From G965232465 sp965276005 (GTDB lineage: Bacteria > Pseudomonadota > Alphaproteobacteria > JAQWUY01): a DNA stretch of 64,000 nucleotides. The stretch covers positions 1,302,001 to 1,366,000 of the forward strand of contig OZ254962.1 in NCBI GenBank assembly GCA_965276005.1. The letters are read 5' to 3'. The position numbers and the translations under genes are program-made. Below the pieces are notes generated by a model. That model was not told the DNA's origin. It worked only from the letters and a program-made list of their open reading frames with translations, and searched no databases. Position 1 is the first letter of the stretch; each line of letters opens with the position of its first letter. Below, piece after piece: positions 17,089-27,265 of this stretch.

Positions 17089-18969
17089 ATGAAGAAATTA
17101 CTACTCACAAGTGCCAGTGCCATTGTGCTTGCGGCGGCGACGCCTGTAATTAGCGATGATACGGATGCGGTGGTCGGCAAGGTTGGCAATGTGTTTGTCG
17201 AGGCGGTGAAAAAAAAAGGTATTTTTCAATGGGTCGAGGGGCAATTTGGCTATGCGGATAAAAAGGTGCAATATTCTTTTACTGGCTTTAAAGTGTTGTC
17301 GGAAAACAAAAGTACGGTTAATTATGCACAGGCATCGTTCGACCGTAAAGGTGCCCAGAATACCTTAAATCTTGGCGTGGGGATTCGCAACAGGAGTACT
17401 TTTGCCGACAAAGAGTCACTTTTTGGCTTTAACTTTTTTCTCGATACCAAAGACGGCAGCAAAAGACTTTATAATTTTAACAGCAAAGATGTATTTCAAC
17501 GCATATCGCTTGGTTTTGAGTTAAAGACCGGGGCATTTGATTTTTCCAGCAACTATTATTCCCCTGTGGGCGAGTCTATCATTTTGAATGAAAAAGTTAT
17601 GAAAGGCTATGACGCCACCGCCAAAGGACACATTTCCAATGCGTTTAATATCGGTTTAACCGCTTATAAGTTTATGGGTGTCACCAGTAAAGTAGAACAG
17701 GGCAACAAGCTTATCGCCGAATTCAAACCTAACAGCCTTATAAGCGTACGGGCAGAATACGACAAACCCAATACAGGTAAAGCAAAAATCAGATTACACA
17801 CAGGAGTCAGATTTGCCTTTGACACACCGTTAGCAGACCAGCTCAAACCCCTAGCCGTCAAAGGCAACGCATGGGCAAAACGCTATGACAAAGTCGAGAG
17901 ACGATACGAAATATTAACCGAAAGTCTTGTGTCCATCGATACATTCTCTATGCCTAGCGTGTTGGAAGTGGGGTATAGCAGCGGTACGGTAACCATTACT
18001 GAAGAACAAATTCTTGCCAAACTACAAATCGATGGCGATCAAACCAAAAAATCCGATTGGACGCTTAAAAGCCTAGCCGAAAAAACCGACTATGATAATT
18101 TGGCTGTCGATCAAAAGACATTAAAAGTCAGTGGTGCTCAATTCAAAGCCGACGGTGTTATTGTCAGCGGGGCAATTGTGCTGGCGACATTGTCACATCA
18201 ACTGTATAATGATGTAGTTGTCGAATTACGGGTGAAAACTGTAACGGCTGGCAGTATCATCACAGAACAACCTGATCTCAGTGCAACATGGGGTAAAGAG
18301 AAAAGTTGGGTTCAAGATGATTACAACTTTATAACCAGTCAAACCATCAATGGTGTGACAGAAACTTGGGCATTAGGAAATAGCGATGATTTCACATTCG
18401 AGGTCATTGCCCCTGATGCAGATGTGAATTTACCAGCGGGTCTAGAAAAAACCACTCAGGGTATCGCCGGAAATAATCTAGCCAGTGTGATTGAATCCGA
18501 TACAGGTAAATTGCGAGCAGACAAAACCGTAAAGTCTGGTAAGTTATTGATCTCTATCACCCGTAAAGAGAAAACCAAAGACAGCGTGCTATTCCCAGAA
18601 GCAAAATCACTTATCAATATTACCCTTGAAAAACAATCCCTGCAAGATAAAACGATTACTGTTGCATCAGGCTTGGTGTGGAAAGGTGAGTCAGAAGTAG
18701 TTAAGCCAGACTTTAAAATTGATACTATTGCAATTACAACTGCTAATCTGCTGCCCAACGCAAAATATACGATCAAAAGCACCGCACCTAATCAAGCCGT
18801 TAGTAGTAAAGCCATCGAATGGGGGCAAGTCAACGGTCTGGGCGATTATGGTTTAAAAAATGTAGGAAAGGCTGGCACAGTGGTTGTAACCATTACCCCC
18901 GATGACAGCAACACCAAATACAAAGATAGTAAAGATGTATCTGTTGTCATCGGAGATCCATCGCCCTAA
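17089..18969 (+). CDS. Inverse autotransporter adhesin (intimin/invasin type)
   Basis: A 626-residue outer-membrane protein. Signal peptide 1-22, then residues about 30-275 match the inverse-autotransporter beta-barrel: LNLGVGIRNRS, LFGFNFFLDTK, RISLGFELKTGAFDFSSNYY, VMKGYDATAKGHI. The barrel would anchor an exported C-terminal passenger made of Ig-like sandwich domains (about 300-626), the last with KAGTVVVTITPDDSNTKY. The N-terminal 280 residues are clearly paralogous to the protein at 33335-36259. The start has AAAGGAAAC just upstream. No C-type lectin tip is visible; the ligand is unknown. It converges with mgtE with 40 bases between. Confidence 0.85.
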   Translation: MKKLLLTSASAIVLAAATPVISDDTDAVVGKVGNVFVEAVKKKGIFQWVEGQFGYADKKVQYSFTGFKVLSENKSTVNYAQASFDRKGAQNTLNLGVGIRNRSTFADKESLFGFNFFLDTKDGSKRLYNFNSKDVFQRISLGFELKTGAFDFSSNYYSPVGESIILNEKVMKGYDATAKGHISNAFNIGLTAYKFMGVTSKVEQGNKLIAEFKPNSLISVRAEYDKPNTGKAKIRLHTGVRFAFDTPLADQLKPLAVKGNAWAKRYDKVERRYEILTESLVSIDTFSMPSVLEVGYSSGTVTITEEQILAKLQIDGDQTKKSDWTLKSLAEKTDYDNLAVDQKTLKVSGAQFKADGVIVSGAIVLATLSHQLYNDVVVELRVKTVTAGSIITEQPDLSATWGKEKSWVQDDYNFITSQTINGVTETWALGNSDDFTFEVIAPDADVNLPAGLEKTTQGIAGNNLASVIESDTGKLRADKTVKSGKLLISITRKEKTKDSVLFPEAKSLINITLEKQSLQDKTITVASGLVWKGESEVVKPDFKIDTIAITTANLLPNAKYTIKSTAPNQAVSSKAIEWGQVNGLGDYGLKNVGKAGTVVVTITPDDSNTKYKDSKDVSVVIGDPSP

Positions 18970-19009
18970 AACGGACAAAGACAACGGATTTTTAAAACTG
19001 CCACAAAAC

Positions 19010-20398
19010 CTAAAGGATAATACGGGCAGTGCCTAAGAATATAAAAAATCCTGCTACATCGGTGATGGTGGTTAGGAACACTGTCGATGATACCGCTGGA
19101 TCGGTGTTGAGCTTGTCTAGTATAATTGGCACTAAGATACCGGCAATGCCGGCTACCAATAAATTTATAATCATGGCGATTGCCATGATCTGTCCCACTT
19201 GTACATCGCCCATGTACAGCCATACGCCCACGCCTATCAGCAGGGCAAATAAAATGCCATTGATACCGCCGACTAGGGATTCTTTCCAAATAATGCGTAT
19301 GGCGTTAGCCGAACTTAAATCATTGGTGGCGATTGCCCGCACTGCAACGGTCAAGGTTTGCGTACCAGCATTACCGCCCATACTGGCAACAATCGGCATC
19401 AGCACCGCCAACATCACCACCTGTTGTAGGACATCTGTATACAAACCGATAACAAAAGACGCCAGCACCGCCGTTGCTAAATTGATTAATAACCAAGGAA
19501 ATCGGGAACGGGTGGTCGATAGCACGGTTTTATAAAAATCGCCCTCTGTTACGCCGCCCAGTTTTAAAATGTCGTCCTCTGCCTCTTCTTCGATAATATC
19601 GACAATGTCGTCGATGGTAATCACGCCGATAACCCGCCCTTTGTCGTCGACAACCGGCGATTCGACCATGTCGTATTGTTTAAACAAATACGCCACATCT
19701 TCTTGTGGCAACGCCGCAGGAATCGGGTGAAATTCTTTTTCATCGAGCAAATTTTTTACCGCCATTTTGCGTTCACTGGTTAAGATACTGTGCAGCGGAA
19801 CCGAACCCAGCGGTGTATGTCCCCGCCCCAACACAACCACCGAATTAAACGAAGTGGGCAAGTCGTCCTCTGCCTGCCGCAGCATATCGATAATATGCCC
19901 CACTGTCCAAATTTCTGGCACGCTAACCAATGCCCGGCGCATAATGCGGGCGGCGGTGTATTCTTCATAACTGAGAGCCTCCTTATATACAGCACGATCG
20001 GACAGCGACACATACCGCAAAACTGATTTTTGCTTTTCTTCTTCTAAATCTTCCAACAGCGATATAGCATCGTCCGTTTCCAAATTTTCCAACAAAGACG
20101 CCAACGGCTTGGGGCGAATCGCCGATAAAATATCCGCCCGAATATCTTCGTCCAAGTGGATAATAAATTCGCCATTTAAATCATCGCCTAGAGTATCGAG
20201 AAACTTTTCCCGATACGCCCCGCTGAGTTTTTCGTACACATCCGCTTTATCCGCCGGGTGTAGCCCTCCGAAAAAATCGTATAGCCATGTAAAATTATCC
20301 GCATCCAACGCCTCGACAACCTGCAACACAGAATCGTCATTGGCACCGACCAATTCTTCCAGTGTTTCTTCCGCTGTATAGGGGGTGGGGTGGGTCAT
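19010..20398 (-). CDS. mgtE: Magnesium transporter MgtE
   Basis: A 462-residue protein with the MgtE order: an N-terminal helical domain (about 1-130), a CBS pair (about 130-255, with SPVVDDKGRVIGVITIDDIV) and five membrane helices (about 285-460) including MPIVASMGGNAGTQTLTVAV. MgtE is a Mg2+-selective channel gated by the cytosolic domains. Its start lies 2 bases beyond the pgk stop, so it is the last gene of the glyQ-glyS-pgk-mgtE run. Confidence 0.95.
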   Translation of the reverse strand: MTHPTPYTAEETLEELVGANDDSVLQVVEALDADNFTWLYDFFGGLHPADKADVYEKLSGAYREKFLDTLGDDLNGEFIIHLDEDIRADILSAIRPKPLASLLENLETDDAISLLEDLEEEKQKSVLRYVSLSDRAVYKEALSYEEYTAARIMRRALVSVPEIWTVGHIIDMLRQAEDDLPTSFNSVVVLGRGHTPLGSVPLHSILTSERKMAVKNLLDEKEFHPIPAALPQEDVAYLFKQYDMVESPVVDDKGRVIGVITIDDIVDIIEEEAEDDILKLGGVTEGDFYKTVLSTTRSRFPWLLINLATAVLASFVIGLYTDVLQQVVMLAVLMPIVASMGGNAGTQTLTVAVRAIATNDLSSANAIRIIWKESLVGGINGILFALLIGVGVWLYMGDVQVGQIMAIAMIINLLVAGIAGILVPIILDKLNTDPAVSSTVFLTTITDVAGFFIFLGTARIIL

Positions 20399-20399
20399 G

Positions 20400-21596
20400 T
20401 TACACCTCTAAAATAGCCACGCCGGGCAGCTGCTTACCCTCCATCCATTCGAGAAACGCCCCGCCGGCAGTCGATACATAACTCAGCTGCTGTTTAACAC
20501 CCGCCATAGCAAGAGCGGACACCGTATCACCACCGCCAGCCACACTAATTAAAGTGCCTTGTTGTGTACACGCAACCACCGCATCACACACCGCCATAGT
20601 CGATGTTTCAAACGGGGCAAACTCGAACGCCCCCAACGGCCCATTCCAAATTAAAGTTTTACACATGGCAATTTTGGCAATAATAGCATCCGTCGATTGT
20701 ACCCCCACATCTAAAATCATATCCGTATCGTTTATGTGGGTGATGGGTTTGTTGCGGGCGGTATCGCCTTTTTTTATGTCATCGGCTACGCATACATCGG
20801 TGGGCAACACAATGTCACAATCGGTGTTTTGGGCGGCTTGTAAAATCTGTTGTGCAGTGTCAGTTAAATCCTTTTCACACAGGGACGCCCCGATGTGTAC
20901 CCCCTGTGCATATAAAAAAGTATTCGCCATACCACCGCCAATAACCAATATGTCTACACGAGTCACCAAGTGCCTAAGCACATCGATCTTAGACGATACC
21001 TTCGCCCCGCCAACAATTGCCATCACAGGACGGGCGGGCGTGTCCAAAGCAGACGACAAAGCGTCCAGTTCCGCCTGCATCTGCAACCCAGCAAACGCCG
21101 GTATGAGCGTGGCGATAGCGTGTGTCGATGCGTGGGCACGGTGGCTAACCGAAAACGCATCGTTTACGAAATAATCCGCCCCAGCGGTGAGCTGCTGGGC
21201 AAACGCCATATCGTTTGTTTCTTCGCCCTTATAAAAGCGGGTGTTTTCCAACACCGCCACCCCGCCATCGGGTAATTTTTCGAACACAGATCGTACAGAA
21301 TCGCCGATACAGTCCGCACAAAATGCCACAGGTACGGACAATATTTTCGCTAAGCTATCGGCAACGGGGCGTAACGATAGAGAGGGATTTTTGTCGCCTT
21401 TGGGGCGTCCAAAATGCGACAGTATGCCGATTTTTACCCCCATAGCCGACAACGCCCGCACGGTCGGTACCAATCTTTGCAAACGGGTTGTATCCCTGAC
21501 CACGCCGGCAACCACCGGCACATTTAAATCGCCCCGCAACAACACAATTTGTCCGCTTTTGGCAATTTTTTTTAAGTCTGATACGGTGTTAAACAC
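20400..21596 (-). CDS. pgk: Phosphoglycerate kinase
   Basis: A 398-residue glycolytic kinase that makes ATP from 1,3-bisphosphoglycerate. It has LLRGDLNVPV, LSHFGRPKG, NDAFSVSHRAHAST, VGGAKVSSKI and the C-terminal nucleotide loop VAGGGDTVSALAMAG. The start is a GTG at 21594-21596 with AAAGGA 8 bases upstream. It sits apart from gap-pyk, 12 bases after glyS, an unusual partner. Confidence 0.95.
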   Translation of the reverse strand: MFNTVSDLKKIAKSGQIVLLRGDLNVPVVAGVVRDTTRLQRLVPTVRALSAMGVKIGILSHFGRPKGDKNPSLSLRPVADSLAKILSVPVAFCADCIGDSVRSVFEKLPDGGVAVLENTRFYKGEETNDMAFAQQLTAGADYFVNDAFSVSHRAHASTHAIATLIPAFAGLQMQAELDALSSALDTPARPVMAIVGGAKVSSKIDVLRHLVTRVDILVIGGGMANTFLYAQGVHIGASLCEKDLTDTAQQILQAAQNTDCDIVLPTDVCVADDIKKGDTARNKPITHINDTDMILDVGVQSTDAIIAKIAMCKTLIWNGPLGAFEFAPFETSTMAVCDAVVACTQQGTLISVAGGGDTVSALAMAGVKQQLSYVSTAGGAFLEWMEGKQLPGVAILEV

Positions 21597-21608
21597 AGTG
21601 TAGTCCTT

Positions 21609-23678
21609 TCACTTTTCAATAATGTTAAAATCGGCTATTTTATCGACAGTGGTTGCCACCGCTGCCAATATATTCAGTCTGTTATGGCGGATTTTCGGGT
21701 TTGTGTCGTTCACCATAACCCCATCGAAGAACGCCTTTAATGGCGTGTTTAAATCGGATAATACGGTCATCATCACTTTAAAATCGTTGCTCTGTTTAGC
21801 GGCGGCGATGGTTTTATTGGCTTGTTGTAACCCGTTGTACAACGCCGATTCTAAGTCATTGACAAATACGGTCGTATCCACCTTACCGGCAACAAAATTT
21901 TCTGTTTTTTCTGCTTTACTGACAATACTACTCGCCCGGGTATAAGCGGATTTTACCGCCGATACAATATCCGCATTGTCCCGCATCGTACGGGCAAGCT
22001 GCACTTTGTCGACAACTGTAGCGTCCAGCCCCGCACCTAGCACCGCCCCAATATAATCATGGCGAATATTTTCGGACTTTAGGGCGTATTTTAAACGGTC
22101 GATTAGGAAATTTTCTAACTGTTGTTTTTCAAACGCAGACTCGAAAGAATAAAGCAGCATACTTTTTGCTACAATCGCCATAATATCCAACGGCAATGCG
22201 TTTGCTAATACAATCCGCAACACCCCCAATGCACAGCGCCGTAAAGCGTATGGGTCTTTGCTGCCCGTAGGGTGTTCGCCAATCGCCCAAAACCCACACA
22301 AGGTGTCGATCTTTTCGGCAATAGCAACGGCAATCGCCACCGCATCCGTAGGCACCGCATCATTTGCCCCCCGGGGTTTGTAATGGTCTTGGATAGCATT
22401 GACGACTTGAGCATCTTCACCGGCATTTTGTGCATAGTACTTGCCCATAATCCCTTGTAATTCGGGGAATTCGAACACCATTTCGCTGACCAAGTCCGAT
22501 TTACATATACGGGCAGTTTTTTCTACTTTGTCGATGGTTGCGGGGTCGTATTGTAGGGCTTTGGCAATGGCACAAGATAGGGATTCTACCCGTTGTACCC
22601 GATCTTTAACCGACCCCAATCGGGCGTGAAACACCACATTTTCTAAGCCGCTATTTTGTGTATATGTCGCCCAATTTTTTATATCGTTGTCATAGAAAAA
22701 CACACTGTCCGACAAGCGGGCATGTAACACTTTTTGATTGCCACGAATAATGGCCTCGCCTCCATCTGAAGCTTTAATATTGGCAACGGTGGCAAAGTAT
22801 GGGGCAAGGGTGCCATCGGCTGTTTCAAATACAAAGAATTTTTGATGTTCTCGCAACGATGTACTTAAAACCTCTCTTGGCAACCGCATAAATTTTTCGG
22901 GTATATCGCCCATAAGCACCACAGGCATTTCCACCAAGCCCACCACTTCATCGAGCAGTCTTTTATCCATAATCGGTCGAACACCTTTTGCGGTGGCTTG
23001 GCTGTGCAGATCGTCTATAATCTGTTGTTTACGAATGGTGCGATCGGCGATAACATGGGCTTTCTCTAGTGCCATTTGGTAGGTATCCGCTGTAACTCTA
23101 ATATCACCCGTCCCCATAAAACGATGCCCCAGAGTTTTATCTGTATACGCAAGGGTTTTATCGTTACCCAGCGGCAACGCCCCTTGTACCGCCTGCCCGT
23201 CGAACACCGCTATAATCCGTTGTAACGGGCGGACAAAACGAAAACTATAATCGGCAAACCGCATGGATGTATTCCATGCTATTGCCCCGATGGCGGTGTT
23301 GATAATACTAGGCAACACAGCGGCAGTGGCTTGCCCTTGTTTTTCGATAACCGCAAAATAGACCTGTCCTTTTGGGGTGTCCCGTATTTCTAAATCGTCT
23401 TTATCCCCCCCTACAGATTTTAAAAATCCTTGTATGGCTTGTGCGGGAGCATCGACACGGGGACCTTTGCGTTCCTCTCGTGTATCCGCCTGCATGGGGG
23501 GTACCCCCTTGACAATAACCGCTAACCTACGGGGAGTCGACAAACTTTCGGCAATTGTGAAAGCCAGCCCATTATCTTGTAGCCCCCGTGTGATAGCGTT
23601 TAAAAACGCCACTTCTGCCCCTACTTGTACCCGGGCGGGCATTTCTTCGATTAGCAATTCACATAACATATCCGCCAT
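21609..23678 (-). CDS. glyS: Glycyl-tRNA synthetase beta subunit
   Basis: A 689-residue beta chain of the bacterial alpha2beta2 glycyl-tRNA synthetase, which binds the tRNA. It begins with the family pattern MLCELLIEEMPAR and includes GPRVDAPAQAIQGFLKS, VLSTSLREHQKFF, the HD-like NAIQDHYKPRGANDA and DPYALRRCALGVLRI. Normal length. It follows glyQ by 12 bases. Confidence 0.95.
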   Translation of the reverse strand: MADMLCELLIEEMPARVQVGAEVAFLNAITRGLQDNGLAFTIAESLSTPRRLAVIVKGVPPMQADTREERKGPRVDAPAQAIQGFLKSVGGDKDDLEIRDTPKGQVYFAVIEKQGQATAAVLPSIINTAIGAIAWNTSMRFADYSFRFVRPLQRIIAVFDGQAVQGALPLGNDKTLAYTDKTLGHRFMGTGDIRVTADTYQMALEKAHVIADRTIRKQQIIDDLHSQATAKGVRPIMDKRLLDEVVGLVEMPVVLMGDIPEKFMRLPREVLSTSLREHQKFFVFETADGTLAPYFATVANIKASDGGEAIIRGNQKVLHARLSDSVFFYDNDIKNWATYTQNSGLENVVFHARLGSVKDRVQRVESLSCAIAKALQYDPATIDKVEKTARICKSDLVSEMVFEFPELQGIMGKYYAQNAGEDAQVVNAIQDHYKPRGANDAVPTDAVAIAVAIAEKIDTLCGFWAIGEHPTGSKDPYALRRCALGVLRIVLANALPLDIMAIVAKSMLLYSFESAFEKQQLENFLIDRLKYALKSENIRHDYIGAVLGAGLDATVVDKVQLARTMRDNADIVSAVKSAYTRASSIVSKAEKTENFVAGKVDTTVFVNDLESALYNGLQQANKTIAAAKQSNDFKVMMTVLSDLNTPLKAFFDGVMVNDTNPKIRHNRLNILAAVATTVDKIADFNIIEK

Positions 23679-23690
23679 TTTTTTTAATCC

Positions 23691-24572
23691 CTATATAAGA
23701 TGTTCTCTGCTACCCGCAGGAAATCTCAAGTTGTCCATGTATTGGCTACAGCACGCCTTTGCCAAATCCCGCACCCGGGCGATGTAGCTTTGCCTTTCGG
23801 TGACAGACACCACCCCACGGGCATCGAGCAGATTAAATATGTGCGATGCTTTTAGGCAATAATCATACGCAGGGTGGGTAAGGTTATACTCTAACGCATC
23901 GGCACACGCTTGTTGTGCCTGTTTAAACTGGTCGAACAAAATTTGCGTGTTGGCAACTTCGAAGTTATAAACGGACTGTTCCACTTCCGCCCGTAAGTGC
24001 ACATCGCCATAGGTCATAGTGTCATTAAATTTGAGGTCATACACATTTTCTACCCCCTGCACATACATTGCCAAGCGTTCCAAACCATAGGTAAGTTCTG
24101 TCGATACGGGCTTGCAATCAAACCCGCCCAGCTGTTGAAAATAGGTGTATTGAGACGCCTCCATACCATCGATCCACACTTCCCAGCCCAAACCCCACGC
24201 CCCTAAGGTGGGCGATTCCCAATCGTCCTCGACAAAGCGAATGTCGTGTTTATGCACATCGATGCCGATGGCTTGTAGGGAACCTATGTATAAATCTTGG
24301 GAATTTTCTGGGGCAGGTTTTAACATCACCTGATATTGATAATAGTGCTGTAAACGGTTGGGATTTTCCCCATATCGCCCGTCCGTTGGACGGCGACACG
24401 GTTGCACATACGCACACCGCCAATCATCCGCCCCCAAACACCGCAAAGTGGTCGCCCAGTGAAAAGTCCCCGCACCGACCTCCATATCATACGGCTGCAA
24501 AATCACACAGCCGTTTTTCGACCAGTATGTCTGCAAGCATAAAATCATATCTTGAAAGGTTATAACACCCAT
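23691..24572 (-). CDS. glyQ: Glycyl-tRNA synthetase alpha subunit
   Basis: A 293-residue catalytic chain. Motifs: FQDMILCLQTYWSKNGCVI, YDMEVGAGTFHWATTLRCLG, YVQPCRRPTDGRYGENPNRL and DDWESPTLGAWGLGWEVWID. It starts the glyQ-glyS-pgk-mgtE run; a LysR-type gene lies 42 bases upstream on the same strand. Confidence 0.96.
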   Translation of the reverse strand: MGVITFQDMILCLQTYWSKNGCVILQPYDMEVGAGTFHWATTLRCLGADDWRCAYVQPCRRPTDGRYGENPNRLQHYYQYQVMLKPAPENSQDLYIGSLQAIGIDVHKHDIRFVEDDWESPTLGAWGLGWEVWIDGMEASQYTYFQQLGGFDCKPVSTELTYGLERLAMYVQGVENVYDLKFNDTMTYGDVHLRAEVEQSVYNFEVANTQILFDQFKQAQQACADALEYNLTHPAYDYCLKASHIFNLLDARGVVSVTERQSYIARVRDLAKACCSQYMDNLRFPAGSREHLI

Positions 24573-24614
24573 CCCATGTCCTCTTTAGTTTTTGTATTAC
24601 AATTGGGGCGTAGT

Positions 24615-25508
24615 CTATAGGGTTTTGATACTTTTTTCAACCAAGAAATCTTTAAATACTTGTACTTTTAACACTTCTTTGTATTCTTCGGGGTATACCA
24701 CATAAATATCGAATTCTGGTCCTTGTTCGGTGGCAAGCACTTTTTTTAGATTGCCCGGCAACCCTTCGGTAAATTCAGGCAATGCGGCAATCCCCGCACC
24801 AGAGCGTACCATACGGTACATACCATGCACATTGTTAATGGTCATATAAGGGGTGCGGTTCTGGTTTTTGGCACACCCCACCGTCAATAACCAATCAGAA
24901 TTAAAATCATCATCTAAATCGCTGGAGCGTTCGAAGACAATTAAATTGTGGTAATCTAAATCCGCCGCCACTTTTGGCGTGCCTTTGCGATCCAAGTATT
25001 CCTCAGACGCATATGCTAACACCCGCTGGTGGGAAATTTTCTTTTGAATCAGCCCCAAGTGCGTCGACGGGTGTTGTAACAACGCCACATCCGCTTCCAG
25101 ATGCGACATATCGAGTTTTTTATCAGAACAAAAAATATGCACTTCGATATCCGGATATTGGGATTTAAATTTTTCCATAATCGGTGCCAAATACAACGAC
25201 CCCAGAGCCACCGGCACATTGATGCGTAGTATACCGCTAGGGCGGTCTTTGTTTTGGGTTAGGGATTCTTCCGCCTGTTCCATCTTGTGGTAAATATCTT
25301 TGGCATATTCAAATAAAATATGCCCCTGTTCCGTCAACACCAACCCCCGGGCATGGCGATGAAACAATTGGGTTTTTATACTGTGCTCCAGCGATAATAC
25401 CTGACGGGACAATGCGGATTGGCTGATGTTAATCACCGCCGCAGCATTGGTAAAACTGCCCGCATTTGCCACCACATAAAATATGCGTAACTTATCCCAA
25501 TCCATCAT
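24615..25508 (-). CDS. LysR-family transcriptional regulator
   Basis: A 297-residue regulator with an N-terminal winged helix-turn-helix (WDKLRIFYVVANAGSFTNAA, SQSALSRQVLSLE, about residues 3-62) and a substrate-binding domain from about residue 92. A second ATG 3 bases in is possible. It is divergent from the Lrp-type gene across 181 AT-rich bases. In several alphaproteobacteria a LysR gene sits beside lrp and trxB, which fits the neighbourhood. The effector is unknown. Confidence 0.88.
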   Translation of the reverse strand: MMDWDKLRIFYVVANAGSFTNAAAVINISQSALSRQVLSLEHSIKTQLFHRHARGLVLTEQGHILFEYAKDIYHKMEQAEESLTQNKDRPSGILRINVPVALGSLYLAPIMEKFKSQYPDIEVHIFCSDKKLDMSHLEADVALLQHPSTHLGLIQKKISHQRVLAYASEEYLDRKGTPKVAADLDYHNLIVFERSSDLDDDFNSDWLLTVGCAKNQNRTPYMTINNVHGMYRMVRSGAGIAALPEFTEGLPGNLKKVLATEQGPEFDIYVVYPEEYKEVLKVQVFKDFLVEKSIKTL

Positions 25509-25655
25509 GATTTTATAACCTCTCTATTTGCTATTGACATTATGATTATATAGACGACAAGCAAGTATACTGTATATTTTGTAAAAAATCACTAAAAAAT
25601 AATATGGATAGAAAATTTTTTTTAATTTTCTGTGCATATACAAATGTTTTTGGTT

Positions 25656-25683
25656 TTGATTATCGTGGGAATATTGGTATACT
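25656..25683 (+). promoter_or_regulatory. Promoter of the Lrp-type gene, predicting a leaderless mRNA
   Basis: TTGATT (25656-25661), 16 bases, then TGG-extended TATACT (25678-25683). The ATG begins 7 bases after the -10 box, at the expected +1. No ribosome-binding site fits in between. Confidence 0.55.
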
Positions 25684-25689
25684 GTGTGT

Positions 25690-26163
25690 ATGGAAAAATA
25701 TACGCTCGATAGCACCGATATTCATATTCTCAGCCTGCTGCAACACAACAGCCGTATCACCAATGCGGAGCTGGCAAAAACCGTTGGCTTGTCGCAACCG
25801 CCTTGTTTACGGCGGGTAAAATTGTTGGAAACACACGCATACATCACCCGATACACCGCCCAAATAAACGAAGAAAAATGCGGATTTCCCGTCATGGTAT
25901 TCGCATTTGTCCGCCTAAAATCCCAAGACAAACACACCATAGACCATTTTTCGTCTTTGCTAGACAGTTGGGACATGGTACGGGAAAGCTACATGGTTTC
26001 AGGAGAAAACGATTTTATCTTACGCATCATCACCGCCGATTGGACAACATACCGCACTTTTTTAACCGACACCCTAATGACCAGCCCCGATGTGGCAACT
26101 GTGCGTTCTAATTTATGTATAAAACAAACAAAACACGCCGGCACATTGCCATCAGTCAAATAA
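25690..26163 (+). CDS. Lrp/AsnC-family transcriptional regulator
   Basis: A 157-residue regulator with an N-terminal helix-turn-helix (LDSTDIHILSLLQHNSRITN, LAKTVGLSQPPCLRRVKLLE) and a C-terminal RAM ligand domain (about 65-145, SYMVSGENDFILRI). Such proteins sense amino acids. The ATG at 25690 is preferred over GTG 25684. It converges on the methyltransferase gene. Target genes cannot be read from the sequence; the neighbouring LysR gene or trxB block is a reasonable guess. Confidence 0.88.
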   Translation: MEKYTLDSTDIHILSLLQHNSRITNAELAKTVGLSQPPCLRRVKLLETHAYITRYTAQINEEKCGFPVMVFAFVRLKSQDKHTIDHFSSLLDSWDMVRESYMVSGENDFILRIITADWTTYRTFLTDTLMTSPDVATVRSNLCIKQTKHAGTLPSVK

Positions 26164-26203
26164 AATTTAACACATAGAACAGTAGGATACATTTGAATCC
26201 GTC

Positions 26204-27265
26204 TTATGTATTTGTGTCGTAAAAAGATTGTAAAACAGCATCTTTTAAAGTTAAAGACAACAATGGCGGGACGGCATTTCCTATTTGTAAATTTTTACTA
26301 CCTCGATTGCCTTTAAATACATATGTGTCGGGAAAAGATTGTAATCTTGCCCCCTCTCGAGTGGTTAAGGCTCTGGAATCTTTTGGGTGAATACATCTCG
26401 ATGACGATGGAGTAGAAAAATTTCTAGTGATTGTCGGCACGGGCTTATCCCACCACAATTTACAATATGTGTTTGTATATCCGCTTTTGGGACGGATGTG
26501 CTTGGGAATATCAAAGGGGGTGCCGCCGTCCGGCAATGCCTGCATGATCCGTACTAAATTTTTGCCATTGTTCGGGGATCTGTGTTCGGTTAAAACACCA
26601 TTTGTATTTTGCCTGACAAATTGTTGATACGCATTTAAGGGATTGCTTGCGTATTTTTGGCTCATATCATTTACGCCGATCGATGGTAAATCAGACACGG
26701 CGTCTGCACATGTCACATAAGTGTTTTTTGTGTGCGTTGGTTTGGGAAATACAAATTTTTTACCCATAGTATTGCCCACGATAAAAACCCTTTCCCGATA
26801 TTGTGGCACGCCGTACTGTACAGCGTCTAGTACCTGCATATCGACTACATAACCAAGAGCATTAAACGATTGTATCATTTCCCGTATGATACCTCCTTTA
26901 TACATGGATAAAATACCCCGTACATTTTCAAATATAAATACAGTAGGTCTTACCTCCCGTAATACGCGAATATATTCACGGAACAAAAAATTCCTTGTAT
27001 CCCCATGATTACGGTTGCCAATTGTCGAAAAAGTTTGACACGGAGGTCCCCCAATTACCATATCTATACCACCAACCCCAATACTGTCGCCCGTAATTTC
27101 CGATATATTACAACATACAGTTCGCACCGATGGATGATTGGCACTGTACGAGTCTGTCATGTTGCTATCAATATCATTGGCATAAACGATTTGAAAGCTA
27201 GGATTGTTAAAAAATCCATAACTTAACCCGCCAGCACCGCAAAATAAATCGATAATTTTAAGCAT
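26204..27265 (-). CDS. DNA (cytosine-5) methyltransferase of a type II system
   Basis: A 353-residue C5-methyltransferase with all main motifs in order: I (IIDLFCGAGGLSYGF), IV (GGPPCQTFS, nucleophile Cys76), VI (FENVRGI), VIII (QYRERVFIVG), a target-recognition region (about 200-290) and X (QIGNAVPPLL). It methylates cytosine in a specific site; the site cannot be deduced. Its start overlaps the end of the upstream gene by 8 bases. Base composition is more AT-rich than the housekeeping neighbours, as expected for a mobile restriction-modification system. Confidence 0.93.
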   Translation of the reverse strand: MLKIIDLFCGAGGLSYGFFNNPSFQIVYANDIDSNMTDSYSANHPSVRTVCCNISEITGDSIGVGGIDMVIGGPPCQTFSTIGNRNHGDTRNFLFREYIRVLREVRPTVFIFENVRGILSMYKGGIIREMIQSFNALGYVVDMQVLDAVQYGVPQYRERVFIVGNTMGKKFVFPKPTHTKNTYVTCADAVSDLPSIGVNDMSQKYASNPLNAYQQFVRQNTNGVLTEHRSPNNGKNLVRIMQALPDGGTPFDIPKHIRPKSGYTNTYCKLWWDKPVPTITRNFSTPSSSRCIHPKDSRALTTREGARLQSFPDTYVFKGNRGSKNLQIGNAVPPLLSLTLKDAVLQSFYDTNT

